From assembly GCA_003482905.1 (NCBI GenBank), contig DMXM01000018.1, forward strand, positions 165,155 through 229,154: a stretch of 64,000 nt of DNA, written 5' to 3'. Source of the stretch: Elusimicrobiota bacterium (lineage in GTDB: Bacteria; Elusimicrobiota; Elusimicrobia; Elusimicrobiales; UBA9959). The notes below the pieces were generated by a model. The model did not search any database. It was not told the DNA's origin and was given only the letters and a program-made list of their open reading frames with translations. Shown piece by piece: positions 55,273 through 63,491 of the stretch. Position 1 is the stretch's first letter. Each line of letters opens with the position of its first letter. The position numbers and the translations under genes are program-made.

Positions 55273-55500
55273 ATGCCCGCAAAAAATCCAAGAGTTAACA
55301 TTGTACTGGACCCGCTACTTTACGCCGCCCTGGGACGGATGGCGGAGCGCGACGGTGTTTCCATGTCGCTGGAAGCCCGCGATCTTATAAAAGAAGCGCT
55401 GGAAGCCAAGGAAGATATTTATTGGGATATCGTTGCCGCCGACCGGGCCCGGACATATTCCGCCAAGAAATCCGTATCCCACAAGGACATCTGGAAGTAA
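55273..55500 (+). CDS. Antitoxin, ribbon-helix-helix type
   Basis: A 75-residue protein; ATG 55273 has an AGGGAG ribosome site. It starts with a beta strand and two helices typical of RHH antitoxins (RVNIVLDPLLYAALGRMAERDGVSMSLEARDLIKEALE). The acidic/basic tail (DIYWDIVAADRARTYSAKKSVSHKDIWK) would wrap the toxin. It should bind its own promoter as a dimer. The toxin start overlaps its stop (TAATG). Confidence 0.85.
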   Translation: MPAKNPRVNIVLDPLLYAALGRMAERDGVSMSLEARDLIKEALEAKEDIYWDIVAADRARTYSAKKSVSHKDIWK

Positions 55501-55769
55501 TGCTCTTCGAGCCCAAATATCACCCTGAAGTAGCGCGGGATATCGCCGGCTTCCCGCAGAACATCAAGCACCGCATCCGCAAAGCCATAGAAGACCGCCT
55601 CATCCTCGACCCCATAAGATTCGGCGAGCCGTTGCGCCGCAGCCTCTCCGGCTTCCGCAAACTGCGCGTAGGCGACTACCGCGTAATCTACCAAGTCCAG
55701 GGCCAGACCGTGGTCATCCTAAAGATCGGCCACCGCCGCGAAGTCTACAAAAAATTCGGCAGGACATAA
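55500..55769 (+). CDS. RelE/ParE-superfamily toxin
   Basis: An 89-residue basic protein started at ATG 55500, which overlaps the antitoxin stop. RelE-fold features are FEPKYHPEVARDIAGFPQNIKHRIRKAIEDRL (two helices), then the strand pair RRSLSGFRKLRVGDYRVIYQV and VVILKIGHRREVYKKF. Charged residues in the last strands match the mRNA-cleaving RelE pattern better than gyrase-poisoning ParE, but the target is unproven. Confidence 0.87.
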   Translation: MLFEPKYHPEVARDIAGFPQNIKHRIRKAIEDRLILDPIRFGEPLRRSLSGFRKLRVGDYRVIYQVQGQTVVILKIGHRREVYKKFGRT

Positions 55770-55833
55770 GACTGGGCTCTCGCGGCCGCAAATACTCATT
55801 GTAAACGCGCCTGATTTTTTCAATAATAGACAT

Positions 55834-57003
55834 ATGGGACCGGCTATTAACGAGAAGCGGATGGTGGAGCTGTTCTGCGACCTGGCGCGCATCACGTCGC
55901 TTTCCGGCAAAGAGGGCGCCATAGCCCGGCGCCTCTCCATACTCCTTAAATTCATGGGCGCAGAAGTCTTCATAGACGACGCCGGCCGCAAGATAGGCGG
56001 CGAAACGGGCAACCTTATAGCCCGCTTCCCCGGCACCGCCCCCGGCGAACCCTTTCTGCTCTCCGCCCATATGGACACCGTAGGCCCAGCCGGCAACGTC
56101 CGGCCGCTCGTCACAAAAGACCGCGTAACCTCCGACGGCACCACCATACTGGGCGCCGACTGCAAAGCGGGCATCGCCATAATAATAGAGGTCATAAAAA
56201 CCCTCGACGAGAATAAAATACCCCACCCGCCCATAGAAGCCGTCTTCACCGTCAGCGAAGAAATGGCCCTCATGGGCGCCAAGTTCCTGGACTACTCCAA
56301 ACTCCGCTCGCGCTACGGCCTCATCTTCGACAACGAACAGGGCCTCGAAAACGTCATCACCAGCGCCCCCGCCGCCGACGCCATGGAGATAAAAGTCTAC
56401 GGCGCCGCCGCCCATTCCGGCGTAGCCCCCGAAAAAGGCATCTCCGCCATAAAAGTGGTCTCCGACGCCATCTCCGGCATGAAACTCGGCCGCATAGACT
56501 CCGAAACCACCGCCAACATCGGCTTCATCTCCGGCGGCAACGCCATCAACATCATCCCGCCGCTGGTAGAACTCTCCGGCGAAGCCCGCAGCCACGACCC
56601 CGCCAAACTGAAGAAACAGACCCGCCACATGGAAGACTGCCTGAAGCGGGCCGTCAAAAAGATAAAAATACGCGCCGACGGCAAACTGGTCACCCCGCGC
56701 TACGAATTCCTCATAGAGCAGAAATTCCCGCACCTCCGCATAGACAAAGCCAACCCCGTGCTGGCCCTGATCTCCGCGGCCCTGCGCGACGAAGGCCTCA
56801 AAATGAAACCCTCCGCCTCCGGCGGCGGCACCGACGCCAACATCCTTTACGGCCACGGCATCAAAGCCCCCATCCTGTCCACCGGCATGAGGGACGTCCA
56901 CACCACCCACGAATACCTGGACCTCAAAGATTTCTACGCCTGCGCCCGCCTCACCCTCAAAGTAATATCCAGCTGGACGCAGCGCGAGTACGCGAAGAAT
57001 TAG
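55834..57003 (+). CDS. M20-family peptidase (PepT-like tripeptidase)
   Basis: A 389-residue zinc peptidase. Metal-binding residues are in line with family M20: His79 and Asp81 in LLSAHMDTVGP, Asp109 in ILGADCKAG, the catalytic Glu142/143 in SEEMALMG, and a late His in MRDVHTTHEYL. The dimerisation domain starts at about 185 (AMEIKVYGAAAHSGVAPEKG). It resembles PepT-like aminopeptidases acting on short peptides. There is no ribosome site; AATAAT ends 6 bp before the ATG. It lies beside an OPT remnant and a possible peptide carrier. Confidence 0.9.
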   Translation: MGPAINEKRMVELFCDLARITSLSGKEGAIARRLSILLKFMGAEVFIDDAGRKIGGETGNLIARFPGTAPGEPFLLSAHMDTVGPAGNVRPLVTKDRVTSDGTTILGADCKAGIAIIIEVIKTLDENKIPHPPIEAVFTVSEEMALMGAKFLDYSKLRSRYGLIFDNEQGLENVITSAPAADAMEIKVYGAAAHSGVAPEKGISAIKVVSDAISGMKLGRIDSETTANIGFISGGNAINIIPPLVELSGEARSHDPAKLKKQTRHMEDCLKRAVKKIKIRADGKLVTPRYEFLIEQKFPHLRIDKANPVLALISAALRDEGLKMKPSASGGGTDANILYGHGIKAPILSTGMRDVHTTHEYLDLKDFYACARLTLKVISSWTQREYAKN

Positions 57004-57040
57004 AGCGGGCCTGCATCTCGCGGATTTAGTAAGGACACCT

Positions 57041-57334
57041 ATGGAACAGAAAAAGACGAGCGCGCAGGGCGATTACCAGTTCAAGCCCTACATCGATTCA
57101 GAAAAGACCATCCCCGAATTCACCGTCCAGGCCGTAATCCTCGGCTTCATCCTCTCCATAGTCTTCAACGGCGCCAACGCCTACCTCGGCCTGAAGTGGG
57201 ACCGTATCCTGCGCCTGAGGAACCCCGCGGAGGGGAGTTTCGCTTTCGAGGCCGCGCTCTCCACCGCGCTCTACCTGGGCGTGGCGCTGGCGCTTTACCT
57301 CGTCGCTCGCAAGAAACACCGGAAGACGGTTTAA
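57041..57334 (+). pseudogene. Truncated OPT-family transporter remnant
   Basis: A 97-residue frame with an AAGGA ribosome site. Residues 15-52 are the start of an oligopeptide transporter (PYIDSEKTIPEFTVQAVILGFILSIVFNGANAYLGLKW), a family usually over 500 residues long. The next 45 residues (GSFAFEAALSTALYLGVALALYLVARKKHRK) carry a single helix and may be the original C-terminus. The large middle part is missing without a frame break. It may be a recent in-frame deletion or a small protein in its own right. Confidence 0.6.
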
Positions 57335-57420
57335 AATACCCGCGCCGGGAAATCAGGCCGCGGATTTTCAGGTACGATATTAAAGAACGGAACGTTAAAA
57401 CCACCAATGGAGCCCACCAC

Positions 57421-58902
57421 ATGGCAGAGACAAAAGCGGAAATAACAGAAGAATCGTTTATAGGCAAATTCATGGTGCTGAAGGGCTCCATACGCGAACT
57501 CTGGATCATCTTCGGCACCAAGATCATGACGATATTGGCGTATAGCCTGGTAAACTCCGTACTGGTGCTGTGGCTCTCCTCCGACCTGCGCCTCTCCGAC
57601 AAGAGCGCGGGCTGGATCATAGGCTACTGGTCCATCATAATGACCGCCTTTACCGTGATGGTGGGGTCGCTGGTGGACGCGGTGGGCATACGCAAATCCC
57701 TGATCGCGGGGTTCGGCCTGGCGGCGCTGGCGCGCCTGGTGATGGCCTTCTTCGCCGCCAAGTGGATAGCCGTGCCGTTCGGCCTGTTCCCGCTGGCCCT
57801 TGGCGAGGCGCTGCAGACCCCGGTGATGGTGGCGGCGGTAAGACGCTTTACCACGACAAAGCAGCGCTCCATCGCCTTCTCGATGTACTACTCCATGATG
57901 AACGTCGGCTTCGCGATAGCGAGCTACGTTGTGGACAAGGTGCGCGGCGGCATGGGCGAGTACGGCCACTTCACGGTGCCCTACCTGGGCATGCAGATCA
58001 GCACCTACCAGACCATCATCCTGCTGGGCATGTTCTGCACGCTGCCCAACCTGGTGCTGACCTGGTTCGCCATGCGCGAAGGCGTGGAAGCCACCGACGA
58101 GGGGATAAAGATAACCCCGGCCGTCTCCAAATACGGCAACGAGAGTTTCATGAACGCGTTCCTGCTCTCCGTGCGCGACGCGGCCAAGGACTGGTGGCGC
58201 ATCTTCAGCGCGCTGTGGAGCCAGCCCACCTTCTACCGCTTCCTCACCTTCTTCGGTTTCGTAGTGTTCACGAAGCTCATCCTCTATCATTTCTACTACA
58301 CCTTCCCCAAGGTGGTCATCCGCGAGCTCGGGGAGGGCGCGCCCTTCGCGCGGCTTTTCGGCTTCCTGAACGCGGTAGTGGTGATCATCCTGGCCCCGGT
58401 GGTGGGCGCGCTGACGCAGAAGTTCACGGCCTACAGGACCGTCATCATCGGCACCACTATAGCCGCCCTGTCCATCTTCCTGATGGCCCTGCCTCCCGCC
58501 ACGTTCCAGCCGCTGGCGGGCGGACCGTTCGGCGCGGTCATCTCCTGGTGGCTGGACCTGAAGGGCCCGCTGCATCCGCTTTACGCGGGCATAGTGCTGT
58601 GCGTGCTCATTTATTCCGTGGGCGAATGCTTCTACTCCCCGCGCCTCTACGAGTATCCCGCGGCCATAGCGCCCAAGGGTCAGGAAGGCTCTTACCTCGC
58701 CCTCTCGATGCTGCCGTACTTCTTCGCCAAGTTCCTGGCGGGCGGCCTCTCCGGCTATCTGCTGGCCGCCTACTGCCCGCCCGAAGGCCCGCGCAATTCC
58801 CAGATGATCTGGGTGTGGGTGGCGGGCATGGCCCTGCTGACCCCGGCGGGCTTGCTGCTGGCGAGGCGCTACATACAGGTGCACGAAGCGGGCCGGGACT
58901 AA
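57421..58902 (+). CDS. MFS transporter, POT-like
   Basis: 493 residues from ATG 57421 with GGAG 8 bp before; an open frame upstream overlaps the OPT remnant and is unsupported. Twelve or more helices are visible, with an MFS loop 2-3 motif (GSLVDAVGIRKSLIAGFGLAALARL) and STAYYSMMNVGFAIASYVVD-type helix 5 (seen as FSMYYSMMNVGFAIASYVVDKVRGG). The latter resembles proton-dependent peptide carriers. Peptide uptake would fit the M20 peptidase upstream, but sugar or drug transport cannot be excluded. Confidence 0.75.
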   Translation: MAETKAEITEESFIGKFMVLKGSIRELWIIFGTKIMTILAYSLVNSVLVLWLSSDLRLSDKSAGWIIGYWSIIMTAFTVMVGSLVDAVGIRKSLIAGFGLAALARLVMAFFAAKWIAVPFGLFPLALGEALQTPVMVAAVRRFTTTKQRSIAFSMYYSMMNVGFAIASYVVDKVRGGMGEYGHFTVPYLGMQISTYQTIILLGMFCTLPNLVLTWFAMREGVEATDEGIKITPAVSKYGNESFMNAFLLSVRDAAKDWWRIFSALWSQPTFYRFLTFFGFVVFTKLILYHFYYTFPKVVIRELGEGAPFARLFGFLNAVVVIILAPVVGALTQKFTAYRTVIIGTTIAALSIFLMALPPATFQPLAGGPFGAVISWWLDLKGPLHPLYAGIVLCVLIYSVGECFYSPRLYEYPAAIAPKGQEGSYLALSMLPYFFAKFLAGGLSGYLLAAYCPPEGPRNSQMIWVWVAGMALLTPAGLLLARRYIQVHEAGRD

Positions 58903-58911
58903 ACCGGGCCT

Positions 58912-58939
58912 TTAACAATCTTTATTTATTATCTACAAT
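58912..58939 (+). promoter_or_regulatory. Promoter of the acyl-CoA ligase gene
   Basis: TTAACA (58912-58917), 16-bp spacer, TACAAT (58934-58939), then a GGAGG ribosome site and the ATG at 58969. Confidence 0.6.
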
Positions 58940-58968
58940 TAGATTTTGCGCTCCGGAGGCGCCGATAA

Positions 58969-60579
58969 ATGACAGAACCCAAAGACCTGTATTCCTGCCT
59001 TGCCAGGACCGCCGCGCGCTTCCCCAAGCGGACGGCTTTCGTCACCGGCGACAACCGCATGTCCTGGCACGAAGTCCTTTCCTCGGTGGACCGGGCGGCC
59101 GATATGTTCTGGCAGCTGGGCCTGCGCAAAGACGACCGCGCCGCCATAGTACTGCGCAACTCCCCTGAATTCGTCATCGCCTACTTCGCCCTGGTAAAGA
59201 TAGGGGCGGTGGCCGTCCCGATAAACTTCCTGGTCTCCAAGGGCACGGAGATCGCCTACATCCTGGAGAACTCCGCCTGCAAAGGCGTTATCACCGAGAA
59301 GGAATTCGTAAAGAACTACGTCTCCGTCAAAAAGGACCTGCCCGGGCTTAAGTTCATACTCTCGGCCGACCCCTGCGGCGTAGACGGCGTAACGGATTTC
59401 TGGCATTACCTCAAGCGCGCCCACGCCCACCCGCAGACCAGGCATACCGCGGCGGACGAGCACGACGTGGCCACCATCCTGTACACCTCCGGCACCACCG
59501 GCCACCCCAAGGGCGTGCTGCTGACCCACCACAACCTGCTGGAGAACGCCAAAGCGTCCATCGCCACCCTGGAGCCCAGAAAAAAAGACGTTTTCATGGC
59601 GCTGCTGCCGATGTTCCACACCTTCTCCTGGACCGGGAACGTGATCACCCCCATACTCCTGGGGTGCAAGACCATGATAGTCAAAAACCTCACCCCGCCG
59701 AAGCCCTGGCTGCAGGCCATGGGCCGCGAGGGCGTTACCATAATGATAGCCGTACCGCAGATCTACGGAGTGCTGGCCAAGGAGGCCCGCGGCTTCAAGA
59801 AGTTCTTCCTCCGGTTCTGGTGCCTCAGGAAAGTCCGCCTGTGCCTGTCGGGGGCGGCGCCGCTCAACCACACCATCGCCCAGCACTTCAACAAGGCCTT
59901 CGGCCTTCATATACTGGAGGGCTACGGCCTGACCGAGACCAGCCCGGTGGTGACCATAGTCCCGCCCAAGTCGCGCAAGCACGGCTCCGTCGGCAAGGCC
60001 ATCCCCGGCGTTAAGATACGGATAATGGACGAAGCGGGCGGCCACCTGGGGCACGGCGAAGAGGGCGAGATCTGCGTAACGGGCCCGAGCATCACGCGCG
60101 GCTACCACGGCAACGAGGCCGCCACCCGCGAACTGTTCACGCACGACGGCTGGCTTAAGACCGGCGACATAGGCGTGCTGGACTCCGACGGCTTCCTGTT
60201 CATACGGGACCGCAAGAAGGACATGGTGATAGTGAAAGGCCTCAAGGTTTTCCCGGCCCAGATAGAGCATACGATAAACGCCCACCCTAAAGTGGCCGAG
60301 AACGCCGTCATAGGCATCCCCGACGGCTCCGGCAACGAGACCATGAAATGTTTCTGCGTCCCCCGGCCGGGCGTACAGCTGGAGAAGGGCGAGATCATGC
60401 AGTATATAAAGGCCAATTTCGACGCCTACAAGCGGCCGCGCGAGGTGGAAATAGTCAGCTCGCTGCCGAAGAATACGCTGCAGAAAGTGCTGAAGCGCGA
60501 ACTCCTGCGAAAAGAACTGGAAAAGCGCATGAAAACCTCCGGCGCGCACGCTGAAAAAAAGGAACCGACCGCGCATTGA
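58969..60579 (+). CDS. AMP-forming acyl-CoA synthetase (long-chain type)
   Basis: A 536-residue ANL-family enzyme with a GGAGG ribosome site. The phosphate-binding loop is LYTSGTTGHPKG (171-182). GYGLTETSP follows, then the Asp in GDIGVLDSDGFLFIRDRKKDM and the hinge KGLKVFPAQIEHTINAHPKV. The catalytic Lys near the C-terminus fits SLPKNTLQKVLKRELL. It activates a fatty acid to acyl-AMP and then to acyl-CoA in the cytoplasm. The 36-residue Lys-rich tail is dispensable-looking. It precedes the CCA-adding gene by 31 bp. Confidence 0.9.
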   Translation: MTEPKDLYSCLARTAARFPKRTAFVTGDNRMSWHEVLSSVDRAADMFWQLGLRKDDRAAIVLRNSPEFVIAYFALVKIGAVAVPINFLVSKGTEIAYILENSACKGVITEKEFVKNYVSVKKDLPGLKFILSADPCGVDGVTDFWHYLKRAHAHPQTRHTAADEHDVATILYTSGTTGHPKGVLLTHHNLLENAKASIATLEPRKKDVFMALLPMFHTFSWTGNVITPILLGCKTMIVKNLTPPKPWLQAMGREGVTIMIAVPQIYGVLAKEARGFKKFFLRFWCLRKVRLCLSGAAPLNHTIAQHFNKAFGLHILEGYGLTETSPVVTIVPPKSRKHGSVGKAIPGVKIRIMDEAGGHLGHGEEGEICVTGPSITRGYHGNEAATRELFTHDGWLKTGDIGVLDSDGFLFIRDRKKDMVIVKGLKVFPAQIEHTINAHPKVAENAVIGIPDGSGNETMKCFCVPRPGVQLEKGEIMQYIKANFDAYKRPREVEIVSSLPKNTLQKVLKRELLRKELEKRMKTSGAHAEKKEPTAH

Positions 60580-60610
60580 TCCCATGCCCCGTCCCAAGTA
60601 AGGCCCTCTA

Positions 60611-62098
60611 ATGAACCTAACCGGCAACATACTCAGCGTCTTCGGCGAAGCCTACCTGGTGGGCGGCGCGCTGCGCGACGCCGTCCTGAAGCGGCCGTTC
60701 AAGGACATAGACCTGGCGGTCCCGCCCTCCGCCGATTTCCGCGCCAGGACCATGCGGCTGGCCCGGAAACTCGACGCGGCCTGCTTTCCGCTGGACGAAG
60801 AGAACCAGGTGTACCGCCTGACGGGCCGCAAAGCCCCGCGGGCCCAGATCGACATCATGCCCTTCGTCGGCGGCGCCCTCAAGCCCGACCTGCAAAGGCG
60901 CGACTTCACCATAAACGCCATGGCCCTGAAACTCAACAGGGCCCTGGACTTCAAGACCGACCGGAAAACCGGCGCCTTCACCTTACGCGTAGCCAAGGCG
61001 GATATAATAGACCCGTGCGGGGGGCTTAAAGACCTGGCCGCTAAAAAAATAAAAGCCGTCGCCGCCGGGATATTCACGGACGACCCCGTGCGCCTGATGA
61101 GGGCTTTCCGCATAGCCGCGGCCCTGGATTTCGATATAGCGCCGGCCGCGCTCAAGGCAATAAAGGCACAGGCGCCACTGATAAAAAAGCCGGCGCAGGA
61201 ACGCGTCAGAGAAGAATTGATGCGCCTGTTAGAAAGCCCGGAGTCCAGCCGGTGGCTGGCTCTGATGCACAAATACGGGCTGCTGACCGCCCTGTTCCCG
61301 GACCTGGCGGCACAGGAAACCTGCGCGGTAAATTACTACGGCGCCGGCGGCGTCCTGAAGCACACCCTGCTGGTGGTGGAGCGCATGGACTACCTGTTAG
61401 AAAACCTGCCCGCCTGCCTGCCCGGCTATAAAAAAGTGGAAGAATTCCTGTCCGCGCCGCGCACGCTTAAATTCGCCGCCCTGCTGCACGACATAGCCAA
61501 GCCGCCCAAGGCCGCCATGGTCAAGGGCCGCCTGCGCTTCTTCGGCCACGAGGAGTACGGCGCCATCATGGCGGAAAGGGTCATGGAGGAGCTGCGCTTC
61601 TCGCGCGACGACATCAGGCTGGTGTCGCGCATCATCGGCACCCACCTGCGCCCCGGCAACCTGGCCGCCAACGAAACTATTTCCGACAGGGCCATGTTCC
61701 GCTTCTTCCGCACCCTCGGGGAATACACCGTGCCCCTGCTGGCGCTCTCCTGGGCCGACCACGCCAGCTATGTATCGGCGCAACAACTGGGCAAAATGCG
61801 CAAACACCTGCAAGAGGCGCCCGGCCCCCTGCCGCCCGGCGGCCTGCCGTACAATTCCCCGAAGAAGACGCTGCGCTACATGCAGGTGCTCAACCTGCTC
61901 TTCAGGGTCTACGTAAAAAAGAACATGAAGCTGCGCTCAGCGCGCCTTATAGACGGCAATGACATCATAAAGACGCTGAAGCTGCCCGAGGGCCCGCGCA
62001 TAGGCGAGCTCCTGGAGAAGATCCACCTGCTGCAGTTCGAAGGCAAGATAAAAACCCGCGACCAGGCCCTGAAAGCCCTCAAAGGCATGAAGAATTAA
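60611..62098 (+). CDS. cca: tRNA nucleotidyltransferase (CCA-adding) with HD domain
   Basis: A 495-residue class II nucleotidyltransferase. The head has LVGGALRDAVLKRPFKDIDLAV with its catalytic Asp pair, and RRDFTINAMAL. The neck has DPVRLMRAFRIAAALDFDI. An HD domain follows (LKHTLLVVERMDYLL..., FAALLHDIAKPPKAAM, GTHLRPGN), which in relatives has phosphatase/phosphodiesterase activity. The family adds or repairs the 3' CCA of tRNA; a poly(A) polymerase role is the alternative. The ribosome site is weak (AAGTAAGG). Confidence 0.9.
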   Translation: MNLTGNILSVFGEAYLVGGALRDAVLKRPFKDIDLAVPPSADFRARTMRLARKLDAACFPLDEENQVYRLTGRKAPRAQIDIMPFVGGALKPDLQRRDFTINAMALKLNRALDFKTDRKTGAFTLRVAKADIIDPCGGLKDLAAKKIKAVAAGIFTDDPVRLMRAFRIAAALDFDIAPAALKAIKAQAPLIKKPAQERVREELMRLLESPESSRWLALMHKYGLLTALFPDLAAQETCAVNYYGAGGVLKHTLLVVERMDYLLENLPACLPGYKKVEEFLSAPRTLKFAALLHDIAKPPKAAMVKGRLRFFGHEEYGAIMAERVMEELRFSRDDIRLVSRIIGTHLRPGNLAANETISDRAMFRFFRTLGEYTVPLLALSWADHASYVSAQQLGKMRKHLQEAPGPLPPGGLPYNSPKKTLRYMQVLNLLFRVYVKKNMKLRSARLIDGNDIIKTLKLPEGPRIGELLEKIHLLQFEGKIKTRDQALKALKGMKN

Positions 62099-62123
62099 CG
62101 GACGGCACGGGAGGACTTGCCCG

Positions 62124-62152
62124 AAAGGCCCACGCCGGCGTAGGCCTTTTTA
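62124..62152 (+). terminator. Rho-independent terminator after cca
   Basis: AAAGGCC and GGCCTTT enclose ACGCC/GGCGT, followed by TTTTTATATTAT. Confidence 0.85.
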
Positions 62153-62235
62153 TATTATAAATACGGCCCGCGGACCCCTGCCGCCAGGCCCGTATTAACG
62201 TAAACTATGAATGACGGCGGACAGGAGATAATTTT

Positions 62236-62874
62236 ATGAAGATCAAATTCGCGCTTTCGGCCGGACTTGTGATCACCGCGGGGATGGGACTGGCCTTCGC
62301 CTCCAGCGCCGGAAAAGCAGCCGCCGCGCAGACTCCGGCCGCCAGCCAGGAAGACGCTAAAACCCGCGAATATAAGGACGTCCTTTTCAAGCTCGTTCGC
62401 CAGGACGAATACCTCGACGAGGCCCTGGAAACCCTCGGCGCGGCCAACGGCCGCATGAGCGCCCATGACCTTTCAGCCGTGGGCCTGAGCCTTAAGATGA
62501 TAGCGGGCAACCTCAACCGCGTGTCGTCGATCAACAAGACGGATTTCTCGTCCGTGCAGGGCGGGTCCATGCACGCCAGGTATATCAACACCATATTCAG
62601 CTACAGCGCCAAGGTCAACCGCAAGGCCGCCAGGATAGGCTCCGTGGTCGGACAGATGGCCGCCAATTATAAAAGATCCGCCATGCGCGACGCGGTCTCC
62701 TCGAAGAAGGTCGGCGGGAAAGTCCGCGCCCGGAAGGCCCGCGGCGCGAACCTGACCAGGCTGCTGGAAGAGCAGAAAGCCGTGGAAGACCTGGCGGCCG
62801 ACGCCAAAAAGCTGCGCGCGGCCTCCCGCGGCCTCAACGCCACCAGCAAGTGGCTCTACATCGCTTCAAAATAG
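62236..62874 (+). CDS. Secreted helical protein of unknown function
   Basis: A 212-residue protein with a signal peptide (MKIKFALSAGLVITAGMGLAFASS) and an AGGAGA ribosome site. The mature chain is highly basic and almost entirely helical, with no Cys. Segments such as VNRKAARIGSVVGQMAANYKRSAMRDAVSSKK and EEQKAVEDLAADAKKLRAASRGLN suggest a helical bundle. No family is recognised. It stands alone behind the cca terminator. Confidence 0.75.
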   Translation: MKIKFALSAGLVITAGMGLAFASSAGKAAAAQTPAASQEDAKTREYKDVLFKLVRQDEYLDEALETLGAANGRMSAHDLSAVGLSLKMIAGNLNRVSSINKTDFSSVQGGSMHARYINTIFSYSAKVNRKAARIGSVVGQMAANYKRSAMRDAVSSKKVGGKVRARKARGANLTRLLEEQKAVEDLAADAKKLRAASRGLNATSKWLYIASK

Positions 62875-63041
62875 CGGGACGTCCGGGAATAAGCCTTTTA
62901 ACCGGACCAAAATTCCCCGCGCAAAGGCCACCAATTCCGCAAGTCCGGAATCACACCCCCCTGCCATCATTGACGCCGAATAACCCGTAACAATCAGGAG
63001 CAAATTCGCATTTGGTCAAAATAAACCCTTGACTTGCCTGC

Positions 63042-63062
63042 CTTATATCTGCATTGATATAA
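63042..63062. promoter_or_regulatory. Inverted repeat, possible operator, in the DUF6788-like gene promoter
   Basis: CTTATATC and GATATAAG are perfect inverted repeats around TGCATT (itself nearly symmetric). TTGACT (63029-63034) precedes them; TGATAT (63055-63060) could be the -10 only with a long 20-bp spacer. The palindrome would be well placed for a repressor. Confidence 0.5.
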
Positions 63063-63076
63063 GATAGGAGGAAAAC

Positions 63077-63400
63077 ATGATAACAAAACCGAAATCTGCC
63101 CGCTACAACCGCGCGGTATCGCGTTTGAGGCAAATAGTCAATTCCGGCGAGGAAATACTGCGCGCCAGCTGGATAAAAATGACGCATCCATGCGGCAAGA
63201 GCGGGTGCCGCTGCGCCAAAGGAAAGAAGTATTGGCATATAAACTGGTACATCCGTCAAAGCCGGAATGGGAAGCAGCGGATGAAGTCTGTTCCATTGGA
63301 ATATGTGAAAGTGCTGAAAGTAAAAACCGAGGCGTATAAAGAGGTGCGGGAGTTGTTGGCGGTTATAGGCGATGAATACTGGGACATGTTCAACAAATAA
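63077..63400 (+). CDS. Small Cys-containing DUF6788-like protein
   Basis: A 107-residue basic protein with an AGGAGG ribosome site. The centre reads MTHPCGKSGCRCAKGKKYWHINWYIRQSRNGKQ, with PCGKxGCxC followed by an aromatic strand; this resembles proteins I recall as DUF6788, often found near mobile elements. The Cys cluster may bind zinc, and the Lys/Arg content suggests nucleic-acid binding. A group II intron end lies about 95 bp downstream on the other strand. The region 63401-63491 holds no gene. Confidence 0.65.
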   Translation: MITKPKSARYNRAVSRLRQIVNSGEEILRASWIKMTHPCGKSGCRCAKGKKYWHINWYIRQSRNGKQRMKSVPLEYVKVLKVKTEAYKEVRELLAVIGDEYWDMFNK

Positions 63401-63491
63401 AAAGTCCGAGAGAGGTTTGCCCGTTCCCGGCCTGGGGCGGTTGGCAAAATATCTGGATAAAGTGTGGGGCTTCAGCAAACTTGTCCAGAAT

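Noticed and set aside
58939..60630. A 563-codon minus-strand frame over the acyl-CoA ligase gene
   Set aside because: It is the shadow of a gene with clear ANL motifs. Similar shadows at 4112-5719 and 57331-58884 were rejected for the same reason.
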